From Serpentinimonas raichei (GTDB taxonomy: Bacteria; Pseudomonadota; Gammaproteobacteria; Burkholderiales; Burkholderiaceae_C): a DNA stretch of 15,332 nt. Both the position numbers and the translations under genes were made by a program. Within the stretch, counting starts at the first letter, position 1, and every line of letters begins with the position of its first letter. Below the pieces are notes generated by a model that saw only the letters and a list, made by a program, of their open reading frames with translations, was not told the DNA's origin and ran no database searches. Below are positions 1 to 7,431 of this stretch, piece after piece. The stretch spans positions 860,417-875,748 of the forward strand of contig NZ_AP014568.1 in NCBI RefSeq assembly GCF_000828895.1. Direction: 5' to 3'.

Positions 1-2321
1 ACGGCGCTGGTGTCTTGCGTGAGTTGCAGGCGCGAATAGACCCCGGCCTCATCGAGCCAGCCTTCTTCGCCACAGTAGCTGCCCGCCAGCCCCTGCACCC
101 CGAGCAGCACCGGGCCGCCCACCACTTTGGGCTCGGCCTCTTTGGACGAGAGCAGGCGCGGGGCCACCAGGCCCACATCGCTTTGCTGGGCGATGGCGAC
201 AAGGCGCTCCAGCCAGCCGGGGTGCAGCGGTTCGGTGTCGTCGTCGCAGACCAGCACGAATTCGCCGCTGGCGCGCGCGATGCCGGCGTTGAGCGCGGCG
301 GCATGGTTGTACTCGCCCTCGGGCAGCAGCACGATATGCACCGGCACATTCAAGATGTCGGCGCTGGCTAGTCGCACTTCATCGGCGTACTGCGGCTGGC
401 ACACCAGTATGGCTTCGGCCAGCGGCATGTCGTTGAGCTTGGCGGCTGCGAGCAAGAGGCTGCGCAGATAACCGGTCTGCAAGCCCGTGGGCACCACCAG
501 CGAGACTTGGGCTGGCCCCTGCAAGCGGTGCGGCACCAGCCAAGTGCCCAAGCGCGGCAGCGGCTGCAAGCGATCGGCCAAGCCTTGCTGCTGCAGCACT
601 TGCAGCGCAAAGTCGAACTCTTGCGCCTCGGAGGCACTGGCCATGCCGCTGCCGCCATGCACCAGCACGGTGTCGATATGCCCGAGCACGGGCCGGCCAT
701 AGCGGGCCAGCAGCGCCAGTGCGGCGGCGTAGAGCTCGGCCCCCGGCAGCGGCTGGCCGAGTTGCTGCCAGAGCGCGCCCTGCACCGCCACGGCTGGGCC
801 GAGGTAGTTCATGCAGCGCAGCAACTCGATGTTGGCATCGGGCTTGAAGTGCGGGTAGCGCTCTTTGGAGTCGCCTTGGTGCAGGTCTTCGTCGGCGTAA
901 ATGAGGCGCGCCTGCGGGAACTCGGCCACCGCCAGGCCCCACTCCATGAGGGCGCGTGGCTCCAGCGTGCTGCCGCTGGCCAGCAGCAGCACCCAGTCTG
1001 TGGGCAGGGCCAGCATGGGCAGTGCCCGCAACGACTGCCCCGCAGCCACTTGGTGCCAGACGATGCCGGATTCTTCTGCCAAGCCCTCGGGTGCGCTGGT
1101 GTCGGCCACGATCTGCACCTGCACCGGCTGCCCCAGGCACTGGGCCAGGCTGTCGAGCGTGTCGGCCAGGGCGTCGAGCGGGGCACCGCGTTGGTCGATC
1201 AGTACGGTGAGCGGCTCTACCCGGCCTGCGGCCAGGTGCTCGGCGTAAATATCGGCGTCGATCTCGCGCAAGGTGCTGCGCGGGCGCCACAGGGCGTATT
1301 GGGTGTGCAAGCGCTGCCAGAGCTGGCGGTCGGCGCGGGCGGCTTTGTCGGCTGCGGTGGTGTAAATGCCGGGCAGGCGGTCGAGCGCGGCTTGGGGCCA
1401 GGCTTGCTCGAAGGGCAGGGCGCTGGCGGCTTTTTGGGTCTGCTCGATGAAGCTTTGCAGTTGCTCAACCCAAGGCGCAAAGAGTTGTTCGAACTCCTGC
1501 TCCGCCAGGTGTACGGTGTCGAGGGCGCGCTGCACTTCGGCGGGGTCTTCGCCTCTGGCTACGCCGCTAAATATATCAAGCCCGGGAACATAGTCCAGGG
1601 TCTTAAAAGTTGTCCACTGGTTGGGTATAAGTACGACAGCACAGCCACATAAAATTGCCTCATAAATAATAATTGAGAATTCGTAGATATAAAGAATTTT
1701 TGCTGACTTCAGAACTTCCAAGGTCTGACTGTAGCTGCTCAATGTACGGGGTGAGATTTCAATCGCATCTGGACCAAAGTCACGCAATAAACCACCAAAA
1801 CGAGTGTAGCGATTATCGTAGAATGCGATCTTGCTTCGCTTGGCCTGTGGAAGGCGTCCGGAAGTGATCGAAGCCAAGTCCGATAATGGCAGTCGAAGCA
1901 GAGGCGCATCATCCAGACAATCACGATGATAGACATAAAGTAAATCCGTGTCTCCGAAACTTAGGGTGCCACCAAAATAACCTGGTTTATTGAGATAGTA
2001 GCACACGGTCTGCCCTATCTGCAAAGGCATGCCCTTAAATGCCTCGCTGTACACCACAATAGGCTTGCGGCCGCTTCTATAATGCGCCAGCTTGATCGCA
2101 TCGTTGATCTGCGGTGTCCAGAGACCTGGGCCAAGTGTGGGGCTGTCCACGTAAGCCTCATACCCCCACTGGTTGAGCAGGCTGCACAGCTGGTGCAGCA
2201 AGCGCACACCGGAGGAGCGGTGGTCGTAGGCTGGGGCTACGATGTAGTAGGGCTGCCTGCGATGCAGATACAGGCTGGAGCATGGTTGCGGGTGGGCAGG
2301 CAGTTTGCGATCAATATCCAA
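1..2321 (-). CDS. Large multidomain glycosyltransferase (3' end beyond window)
   Basis: The minus-strand frame is open from a TAA at 2343-2345 to the left edge, giving at least 773 codons. The start chosen is TTG at 2321, because no ATG fits and GGAG lies 7 nt upstream (2329-2332). Residues about 25-240 look like a GT-B type glycosyltransferase half, with IVAPAYDHRSSGVRLL near residue 27 and CGCAVVLIPN near 225. A family-2-like region follows with ADED at about 476-479, then a second GT2 region from about 605 with VSLVVPTG, NHAAALNAGIARASGEF and an acidic DDDTEP motif near 693, the expected DXD-type nucleotide-sugar/metal site. It probably transfers sugars during O-antigen or glycan assembly in the cytoplasm. 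The acceptor cannot be told. G+C drops to about 45% between 1561 and 2040 against roughly 65-70% around it. The IS at 2347-4081 lies just upstream and separates it from the operon without breaking the frame. Confidence 0.85.
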   Translation of the reverse strand, partial: MDIDRKLPAHPQPCSSLYLHRRQPYYIVAPAYDHRSSGVRLLHQLCSLLNQWGYEAYVDSPTLGPGLWTPQINDAIKLAHYRSGRKPIVVYSEAFKGMPLQIGQTVCYYLNKPGYFGGTLSFGDTDLLYVYHRDCLDDAPLLRLPLSDLASITSGRLPQAKRSKIAFYDNRYTRFGGLLRDFGPDAIEISPRTLSSYSQTLEVLKSAKILYIYEFSIIIYEAILCGCAVVLIPNQWTTFKTLDYVPGLDIFSGVARGEDPAEVQRALDTVHLAEQEFEQLFAPWVEQLQSFIEQTQKAASALPFEQAWPQAALDRLPGIYTTAADKAARADRQLWQRLHTQYALWRPRSTLREIDADIYAEHLAAGRVEPLTVLIDQRGAPLDALADTLDSLAQCLGQPVQVQIVADTSAPEGLAEESGIVWHQVAAGQSLRALPMLALPTDWVLLLASGSTLEPRALMEWGLAVAEFPQARLIYADEDLHQGDSKERYPHFKPDANIELLRCMNYLGPAVAVQGALWQQLGQPLPGAELYAAALALLARYGRPVLGHIDTVLVHGGSGMASASEAQEFDFALQVLQQQGLADRLQPLPRLGTWLVPHRLQGPAQVSLVVPTGLQTGYLRSLLLAAAKLNDMPLAEAILVCQPQYADEVRLASADILNVPVHIVLLPEGEYNHAAALNAGIARASGEFVLVCDDDTEPLHPGWLERLVAIAQQSDVGLVAPRLLSSKEAEPKVVGGPVLLGVQGLAGSYCGEEGWLDEAGVYSRLQLTQDTSA

Positions 2322-2328
2322 TTGAAAA

Positions 2329-2332
2329 CTCC
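2329..2332 (-). promoter_or_regulatory. Ribosome binding site deciding a TTG start
   Basis: GGAG on the minus strand lies 7 nt before the TTG at 2321-2319. The only nearby ATG (2337-2335) is in another frame. The protein already matches glycosyltransferase sequence well upstream of the first in-frame ATG (2030-2028), so this TTG is the best start. Confidence 0.6.
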
Positions 2333-2341
2333 ATTCATGAG

Positions 2342-2346
2342 ATTAT
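2342..2346. repeat. Target-site duplication, left copy (ATTAT)
   Basis: ATTAT directly precedes the left inverted repeat and is repeated exactly after the right one at 4082-4086. A 5-bp duplication fits the IS1380 family and suggests simple transposition without later rearrangement. Confidence 0.85.
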
Positions 2347-2363
2347 CCTGAATCCGTGACCCC
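2347..2363. repeat. Left terminal inverted repeat of the IS
   Basis: CCTGAATCCGTGACCCC is the exact reverse complement of 4065-4081. The identity ends after 17 bp. Confidence 0.92.
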
Positions 2364-2416
2364 GCACCAAAAATACTGCTGATTCCCTATTGAAATCAAC
2401 ATTCTAGACCCCAAGT

Positions 2417-2441
2417 GGGCTTCACCCTGAAGGTGAAGCCC
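2417..2441 (+). promoter_or_regulatory. Stem-loop covering the transposase ribosome binding site
   Basis: A perfect 10-bp stem (GGGCTTCACC at 2417-2426 with GGTGAAGCCC at 2432-2441) with a 5-nt loop ends 2 nt before the transposase ATG. The purine-rich AAGGTGAAG that would serve as Shine-Dalgarno lies in the loop and right arm. In other IS families, such structures shut off translation of transposase mRNA that reads in from outside. The same role here is inference. Confidence 0.55.
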
Positions 2442-2443
2442 CC

Positions 2444-3811
2444 ATGCCCGATTTTGTCATCAAACAACTGCCCTACGACTTGAGCCAGCACGCTGGCTTG
2501 GCCCTGATTGGCAAGTACCTCAAGCGCATCAATCTCAACGCCTTGGTCGACCCCGCTTACCCCGTGCGCAGCGGCATCGCCAATAGCGACATCCTCAAGA
2601 GCTACCTGGGCCTGCTGTGTCTGGGCAAGAACGATTTTGATGCCATCGAAGGCCAGCGCCAAGACACTTTCTTCACCCGCGCCTTGGGCTTGCGATCGGT
2701 GCCCTCGTCGCCCACCCTGCGCCAGCGCTTGGACACCCACGCGCCAGCTTGGTTTGACTTGATCGATGACATCAACACCGCGGTTTTGAGCCTCAAGCTC
2801 GAGGGCCAGCCCATCGACTTCGGGGCGCTGCCCTGTGCTTATGTGCCACTGGACATCGACACCTTCGCCATGGACCAAAGCGGCACGGCCAAGGAGCATG
2901 TGGGGCGCACCTATGCGGGAGTGGACGGCTACTGCCCGCTGGTGGCCTACTTGGGCACCCAAGGCTTTTGCCTGGAGTTTGCCCTGCGCCCGGGCACCCA
3001 GCACTCGGCCAGCGAGACCGAATACAACATCGAGCGGCTGCTGCCGCTGGCGGCCAAAGTCACGGCAGCGGCCCAGCCGCCCTTGCTGCTGCGGGCCGAC
3101 TCGGGCTTTGATTCGGCCAAGCTGATGTGTGCCATCGCCCGACAAGCCAAAGCCCTGCAGCGCGAGGTCGCGTGGCTCATCAAGTGGAACCCGCGCAGCA
3201 CGCCGGTAGAGACCATCGCCCAGGCACGGGTAGCCGATGCCAACACCGCTTGGACGGTATTGCGCCCCGGTAAACGCCAGTGCCTGTGGGAGCAAAGCGT
3301 GGCCATCAGAGACGGTAACGAGAGCCTCAAAGCACGCCGCGTGTACCGCCTGACCGAGCGCACCGTTGACAAACGGGGCCAGCAGATGCTGTTGCCCGAG
3401 TATGTGCTGGAAGGCTGGAGCACCACCTTGCCTGAGTCGTTCACGCCCGAGCAGGTCATTGCCTTGTACGCCGAGCACGGCACGCATGAGCAGTTTCACT
3501 CGGAGTTCAAAACCGACATGGATCTGACCCGGCTGCCCTCGGGCAAGTTCGACACCAACTACGTGGTGTGCGCGCTGGCGGCCGTGGCGATGAACCTGCT
3601 GCGCTTGGTTGGCCAGCACACGCTGCACGGGCCCGATGCACCGGTGCGCCACAGCGCGCAGCGCCGTCGCATCCGCACGGTGATACAGGAGTTGATGTTC
3701 AAGGCCGCCCGCATGGTGGACCATGCCCGCCAGTGGGTGTTGGGCTTGGGGGCCAACGACAGGGCCTTTGCGGTGTTTGAGCGCCACTGGCGCGCGCTTG
3801 ACGCGCTGTAG
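2444..3811 (+). CDS. IS1380-family transposase
   Basis: A 455-aa DDE transposase of normal IS1380 length that cuts and joins the ends of its own element. Visible family marks include PLDIDTFAMDQSG (first acidic residue region, about residue 140), LLRADSGFD (second Asp, near 215) and HEQFHSEFKTDMDLTRLPSG with the candidate catalytic Glu near 355. There are no frameshifts or internal stops, so it should be functional. The ATG at 2444 follows a stem-loop that may hide its ribosome binding site. The frame is opposite to the host operon, so operon transcription would give antisense RNA across it. A long minus-strand ORF covering the same DNA is a shadow. Confidence 0.93.
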   Translation: MPDFVIKQLPYDLSQHAGLALIGKYLKRINLNALVDPAYPVRSGIANSDILKSYLGLLCLGKNDFDAIEGQRQDTFFTRALGLRSVPSSPTLRQRLDTHAPAWFDLIDDINTAVLSLKLEGQPIDFGALPCAYVPLDIDTFAMDQSGTAKEHVGRTYAGVDGYCPLVAYLGTQGFCLEFALRPGTQHSASETEYNIERLLPLAAKVTAAAQPPLLLRADSGFDSAKLMCAIARQAKALQREVAWLIKWNPRSTPVETIAQARVADANTAWTVLRPGKRQCLWEQSVAIRDGNESLKARRVYRLTERTVDKRGQQMLLPEYVLEGWSTTLPESFTPEQVIALYAEHGTHEQFHSEFKTDMDLTRLPSGKFDTNYVVCALAAVAMNLLRLVGQHTLHGPDAPVRHSAQRRRIRTVIQELMFKAARMVDHARQWVLGLGANDRAFAVFERHWRALDAL

Positions 3812-4064
3812 CGGCCAAGCGCAAAGCCCCAGCCGCTGCCGACCAGCACCCGAAGAAAGATCAGCCAATTGGGAGGCTCCCAAGGATGGGGGCTGCGCGC
3901 TTGCAGGCAAAAACACCCATACGGCCTTGTTCAACGCATCCGTTCCCATGCTTTGATAGCGCATGGGCGCGCAAACACGCTCGGCTTGGGCCAAATTTGA
4001 GAAATCCAGAGCGGAATTCATGTCTAAAAGCGGATTCGGCTTGGGTTAGAGTTTGGCTGCTAAT

Positions 4065-4081
4065 GGGGTCACGGATTCAGG
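4065..4081. repeat. Right terminal inverted repeat of the IS
   Basis: GGGGTCACGGATTCAGG is the exact reverse complement of 2347-2363, and is followed directly by the ATTAT duplication. Confidence 0.92.
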
Positions 4082-4086
4082 ATTAT
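4082..4086. repeat. Target-site duplication, right copy (ATTAT)
   Basis: Identical to 2342-2346 on the other side of the IS. On the minus strand it reads ATAAT; preceded by C in the uninterrupted site it gives CATAAT, a -10-like hexamer. Confidence 0.85.
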
Positions 4087-4124
4087 GCCAAGCAACCAAG
4101 CCAAAACTGTACGGGTGCATGCAG

Positions 4125-4150
4125 AGCCTTCACAGCCTTGCTGTGAGGCT
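4125..4150 (-). terminator. Hairpin after the operon, possible weak terminator
   Basis: AGCCTTCACAGC (4125-4136) pairs with GCTGTGAGGCT (4140-4150): an 11-bp stem with one bulged T and a 3-nt loop, 24 nt past the SDR-like stop codon. On the minus strand no U-run follows at once (the first T-run is about 15 nt on), so it is not a classical intrinsic terminator. It could be a processing or stabilising 3' structure. Confidence 0.35.
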
Positions 4151-4174
4151 GTAGTGTAACCCAGAAGCCGAACC

Positions 4175-5149
4175 TCATTTGCCATGCCGCGCGGCCTCGC
4201 GTATAGATTCCTGCAATGAAAATTCAAGCTGCAGCCCAAGTTCAGAGCGTGCTTTTTCTGTGTTTGGCAGGTAAAAAGCGCGGGTGCTCATGCCAGCAAC
4301 CTGGCCCAGGACTTTGACTGGCTTGTGGGGTGCCAGAAGATCTCGCACCAAATGAGCCAACTGAGCGATCGAAACAGCCTGCTCCGAACCCACGTTGTAA
4401 GCCTGCGCGCGGCGGCCACGCTGCATCAACACCAGCAACCAGTGCGCCAAATCGCGTTGGTCCATGTAAGAGCGCAAGGCAGAGCCGTCGCCCTGGACTA
4501 TAATCGCATCGTGATGCAGGGCATCGTGAATGAAATTGCCTATGGCAAAATGCACTTGTTGCGGCAGATCGCGCCCAACAAAAGAAAAGCAGCGCGCAAT
4601 CACCACCTCCAGGCGATCTTGGTACAGCGCGCACAAATGCTCCGCAGTGCGCTTGGCCACATTAAACACTTGCCCAGGCTGCAGCGGATCTGGCATGGTC
4701 AGGCAAGTTTCTACAACACCCCTTGCAGCCTCAATGGAGCCATACACCCCGCCGGAGCTGGTCAACAAAAAACGCCGCGCTCCAGTGGCTGTTGCCAGTT
4801 CAAGCATATTTCGCGTGCCCGTCAGCACCTGGTCAAAACGCTGCAGGGCAGTCAGTTGCGGCCCCAAGGTTGAATCGGCGGCTGCGTGCAGCACATGGCT
4901 AAAGCGCTCTTGAAATGGCAAGCTGGATGGCTGTAAAATATCGCCCCGCCACCAGCGCAAATGAGGCAGGGTTGCCAAAGCAGGGAAGCGTTGGAGAAAC
5001 GCATCGGGGTCGCGGCTCAGCACAGTCAGGCGTGGAATCGCCATCGGCCTGGCTTGCCAGTGGCGCAACAAGGCCAGTCCAAAAAAACCCGTGCCACCCG
5101 TCAGCAGCATATGGTCGGCTGGGGTAAAAGCGATGTCAGATGAGTTCAT
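4175..5149 (-). CDS. SDR-family NAD-dependent epimerase/reductase-like protein, catalytic Tyr replaced
   Basis: A 324-aa extended short-chain dehydrogenase. The N-terminal cofactor site is GGTGFFG (residues 18-24) and the Ser region is SSGGVYG (131-137). The usual YxxxK reads FNVAK (F162, K166), so the catalytic Tyr is Phe; I confirmed the codon as TTT. The C-terminal half (RCFSFVG, FAIGNFI, YNVGSEQAVSIAQLA) is normal for NDP-sugar epimerases. Its ATG overlaps the end of the upstream methyltransferase by 14 nt, suggesting coupled translation. By position it should act late on the nucleotide sugar made by this operon, perhaps reducing or epimerising a keto group as YerF or abequose synthase do. 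The Phe makes an altered reaction or a non-catalytic role possible. Exact substrate unknown. Confidence 0.8.
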   Translation of the reverse strand: MNSSDIAFTPADHMLLTGGTGFFGLALLRHWQARPMAIPRLTVLSRDPDAFLQRFPALATLPHLRWWRGDILQPSSLPFQERFSHVLHAAADSTLGPQLTALQRFDQVLTGTRNMLELATATGARRFLLTSSGGVYGSIEAARGVVETCLTMPDPLQPGQVFNVAKRTAEHLCALYQDRLEVVIARCFSFVGRDLPQQVHFAIGNFIHDALHHDAIIVQGDGSALRSYMDQRDLAHWLLVLMQRGRRAQAYNVGSEQAVSIAQLAHLVRDLLAPHKPVKVLGQVAGMSTRAFYLPNTEKARSELGLQLEFSLQESIREAARHGK

Positions 5150-6344
5150 CGGCTGGGGTGTAAAGGGGCACCAGCGGGTTGCTGAATGCCTTGGCCAGAG
5201 CGCTGGCCATGGCGCGCTCAGATTGGTACGAGGAAAGCAAAATGGGTACGCTAGGATGTTCGGACAAAGCTGCAGGGGCCTGCACCTGCCAACGGCCCCA
5301 TGGCTTACCAGCTAGATTGGGGTTGGCATCGAACACTGCCAGCAGCCGGTTTTGTTGGGCTGGGTTCATGTGCGCAACCAAGCGCGCACTGTGCGAGCCT
5401 GCACCGTAAAGCACAAAGGGCTGCTGCGGAACTTTGCCCAAAGCCAGCTGCATACGCGCGGCGGAACCCTGCAAATAGGCATCGAAAACAGCACTGGGTT
5501 CGCGCTCAGGCAACTGATGCGCTGCCCCAACGGGCGTGGGTGGAACCTGTGCCCATACGAACAGGGAGCCAGAGTCGAGCTGAGGCAAGGCCAGGTGCTC
5601 GATTTCTAAAATCTGCAGGCCAAGGCGGCCGAGCAAATTGCTCAGGCTAATTGCACTAAAAAACTGAATGTGCTCCAATGAGAGTTCACCATAGGGTTCG
5701 CCACGCTTGGCGCTGAACAATTCCAGCGCAGGCACCTCGATCAGCACGTGGCAGCCAGGCTTCAAATGCCCAAACAGGCTAGGCAAATCCAGCGCCAGAT
5801 CGGGCAGGTGCTCCAGCACCGCCAGCAAGCAAAGCAGATCGGCCTGTTGCAGGTCAATCAAATGTGGGGCGGCTTGCAGGGTGCCCACGCGCACGCAATC
5901 AAGCCCATACAACGCCTGGGCCGCCGCAGAGGAATTGGGTGCCGGATCGAGGCCGGTGAGTTGCGTCCACCCCGCTTGGCGCAGCGTTGCCAAAAAGCCA
6001 CCCGAGCCGCAGCCCAAATCCACGATCCGAGCCTGGGGATTGAGGGCGCGACGCTGGCATAAGCGCAGAGCAGCGGCCGCACGCTGCTGTTCCAAGGCGC
6101 TGGCTGGCTGCAGCAAATCATATTTTGAGAGGCCATCGTAATATGCGCGATAAACGGCGGCCGGTGGTAAACGATCGGCAAAATGAAAGCCGCACTGCGT
6201 GCAACGCGCTACCCGGTAGCTCAGATCAATGCCGGCAATAGGCACCAAATGGTTGTGGTGCAGCGCTTGCGCCGTGCTGCTTAGGCACACAGGGCAAGGG
6301 CGTGCTTGCTGTGCAGCCACTTCAGCGGCTATTTGGAACGGCAT
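5136..6344 (-). CDS. Class I SAM methyltransferase, sugar C-methyltransferase-like architecture
   Basis: 402 aa from the ATG at 6344, which overlaps the FkbM gene by 23 nt. An upstream ATG at 6413 would lie deeper in that gene and add 23 non-conserved residues. The N-terminus has a zinc-binding pattern CPVC (C17, C20) and CTQCG (C48, C51). SAM motif I is VDLGCGSGGFL (108-118). The region from about residue 308 starts YGAGSHSARLVA and resembles the C-terminal domain seen in TylC3/NovU-type deoxysugar C-methyltransferases. That three-part layout suggests C-methylation of a keto-sugar, but such proteins occur with varied roles in polysaccharide loci, so the substrate is open. A GTG 24 nt further in is a less likely start. 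Confidence 0.8.
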   Translation of the reverse strand: MPFQIAAEVAAQQARPCPVCLSSTAQALHHNHLVPIAGIDLSYRVARCTQCGFHFADRLPPAAVYRAYYDGLSKYDLLQPASALEQQRAAAALRLCQRRALNPQARIVDLGCGSGGFLATLRQAGWTQLTGLDPAPNSSAAAQALYGLDCVRVGTLQAAPHLIDLQQADLLCLLAVLEHLPDLALDLPSLFGHLKPGCHVLIEVPALELFSAKRGEPYGELSLEHIQFFSAISLSNLLGRLGLQILEIEHLALPQLDSGSLFVWAQVPPTPVGAAHQLPEREPSAVFDAYLQGSAARMQLALGKVPQQPFVLYGAGSHSARLVAHMNPAQQNRLLAVFDANPNLAGKPWGRWQVQAPAALSEHPSVPILLSSYQSERAMASALAKAFSNPLVPLYTPADELI

Positions 6345-7431
6345 ACAACACCAAATCAAAGCTGTTGCTGGCATGCTGGCGCAAGTAGCAAGTGTAGTCT
6401 GGGCAAATATCACTGATCAAATCAGGCAGTTGCCACAAATCGTCTGGTTTGTGGTAGGCCGAGATCGCCAGCACGGGGCGGGAACTGCGCAGCGTATGGG
6501 CTGCTCCGCGCAGCGCCGCAGCTTCTGCGCCTTCAATATCGAGTTTGAGCAGATCGATGCCTTCACCGGCCAGCAAATCGTCAACTGCAACAGTGGATAT
6601 GCAGTCGTCGCCATCTGGGCGGATCGTCCCGGCCATGCCTTGTTGACCGCCGAAACGCAGCACCGCATACCGATCGCTCAAACCCAGCGGCACACAATGC
6701 CAGCGCACTTTGGCGCCGCCCACCTGCAGGCGCAGGAGTGCAAAATTAGCTGGGTCGGGTTCAAACAACCAAGCCCGCTCTACCGATGCGAGTTGCAGCA
6801 ATTGCAGCAAACTGTCGCCATTGTACGCGCCGCCATCTAGGTAGCGCAAGGATGCGGCATTTTCGCGCAGGGGTGGCAGGGTGATTGCATTGAAATACTG
6901 TGGCTCGGGGTGAGCGAAACCTGCATATTCCAAATCAAGACCCATGCGAAACGCCACCACGCGCTCCAGGCATTGTTGGCTGGTATCATCGGCCAAGCGG
7001 CTGTGGGTGCGGCGCAGATCGTCGGCGTGATGCGCCAGGTATTGTGGGCTGGACAGCCAGTAGCGCCAGCCCAGCGCGGCACTGAATTGGGCGTAGCTGT
7101 CCCATGGGGGCAAAACAGTGCGAAATCCAGCCTGCTGCGCCAACTGCACCAAGCCATCCATGGGCATCAAGTAATTGTGAATGCCGATCAACAGCGGGCA
7201 AACGAAGTCGTGCGCACTCAAGCCGCACCAGCTTGTGACCGGCAGCCCATCTAAACTTTTCGTAGTAGGTGCAGTCTGTATAAAGCCGCGCACCCGTATG
7301 CCTTGCGCAGCACAGGCCTGGGCCAGTGCCCGGCCAAACAAGCCGCCACCAAAAATCCAGACCTCTTGCCCGGGTAGCAGCGCACGCGGGGGCTGAAGTT
7401 GGGCCTGCAGTCGCTCGAACCAGTCGCTCAC
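6322..7431 (-). CDS. FkbM-family methyltransferase with N-terminal Rossmann-like module
   Basis: 369 aa. The start is GTG at 7431, whose last two bases begin the stop of the upstream ThDP enzyme (GTGA, 4-nt overlap); GGAG lies 9 nt upstream (7441-7444). A longer frame from 7560 would run 133 nt inside the upstream gene with implausible sequence. Residues 26-37 (IFGGGLFGRALA) start a Rossmann-like module such as those found on sugar-modifying proteins. The FkbM methyltransferase domain follows with YLDGGAYNGDS near 197-207 and LLKLDIEGAEAAALRG in the second half. FkbM proteins usually O-methylate sugars or polyketides using SAM, so this gene probably methylates a hydroxyl of the operon's sugar or glycan. 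Substrate unknown. Confidence 0.83.
   Translation of the reverse strand: MSDWFERLQAQLQPPRALLPGQEVWIFGGGLFGRALAQACAAQGIRVRGFIQTAPTTKSLDGLPVTSWCGLSAHDFVCPLLIGIHNYLMPMDGLVQLAQQAGFRTVLPPWDSYAQFSAALGWRYWLSSPQYLAHHADDLRRTHSRLADDTSQQCLERVVAFRMGLDLEYAGFAHPEPQYFNAITLPPLRENAASLRYLDGGAYNGDSLLQLLQLASVERAWLFEPDPANFALLRLQVGGAKVRWHCVPLGLSDRYAVLRFGGQQGMAGTIRPDGDDCISTVAVDDLLAGEGIDLLKLDIEGAEAAALRGAAHTLRSSRPVLAISAYHKPDDLWQLPDLISDICPDYTCYLRQHASNSFDLVLYAVPNSR

Larger units (their letters stand above)
2342..2370 (-). promoter_or_regulatory. Candidate hybrid promoter at the IS/chromosome junction
   Basis: Reading out of the IS toward the glycosyltransferase, TTGGTG (2370-2365, inside the IS end) is followed by a 17-nt spacer and GATAAT (2347-2342). 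GATAAT is formed by the last IS base plus the target duplication and matches the sigma-70 -10 consensus at 5 of 6 positions; the -35 matches only 3 of 6. A second weak pair inside the IS is TTGATT (2399-2394) and TATTTT (2375-2370) with an 18-nt spacer. Neither has experimental support. Confidence 0.3.
2347..4081 (+). mobile_element. IS1380-family insertion sequence, complete
   Basis: A 1735-bp element bounded by perfect 17-bp inverted repeats CCTGAATCCGTGACCCC (2347-2363, and its complement at 4065-4081) and flanked by ATTAT duplications. It carries one intact transposase on the plus strand, opposite to the surrounding operon. Length, single ORF, CCT ends and duplication size fit IS1380. It sits in the short gap between the SDR-like gene (ending at 4175) and the glycosyltransferase (starting at 2321); without the IS and one duplication copy this gap would be about 113 bp. 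Perfect ends and an intact ORF suggest a recent, possibly active copy. Confidence 0.92.
3812..4174. other. Non-coding stretch: IS right end plus intergenic remnant
   Basis: Bases 3812-4064 are the untranslated right part of the IS, followed by the right inverted repeat. They contain a 10-bp direct repeat TCGGCTTGGG (3981-3990 and 4036-4045) of unknown meaning. Bases 4082-4174 are the original intergenic DNA downstream of the SDR-like gene and hold one hairpin. I see no plausible gene or RNA gene here. Confidence 0.7.

Noticed and set aside
379..1290. A 303-codon minus-strand frame rich in Arg and Ala
   Set aside because: It is a different phase from the real glycosyltransferase frame and has the Arg/Ala/Gly composition typical of an off-frame GC-rich reading.
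507..1652. A 381-codon plus-strand open frame
   Set aside because: It is the exact codon-phase complement of the left glycosyltransferase, which has clear GT2 and DXD motifs. The plus-strand product has no domain features.
2322..2346. The IS disrupting the glycosyltransferase coding sequence
   Set aside because: In the glycosyltransferase frame a TAA lies inside the target duplication itself, so the original site was already upstream of the start. The frame begins at the TTG 25 nt away.
2396..4021. A 541-codon open frame antisense to the transposase
   Set aside because: It covers the transposase in the opposite direction, is rich in Gly/Gln/Val/Ala as expected of a high-GC shadow, shows no recognisable motif, and crosses the non-coding IS end.
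3981..4045. 10-bp direct repeat TCGGCTTGGG inside the IS right end
   Set aside because: Only two copies 55 bp apart. It could be a transposase subterminal site but is too little to call as a functional element.
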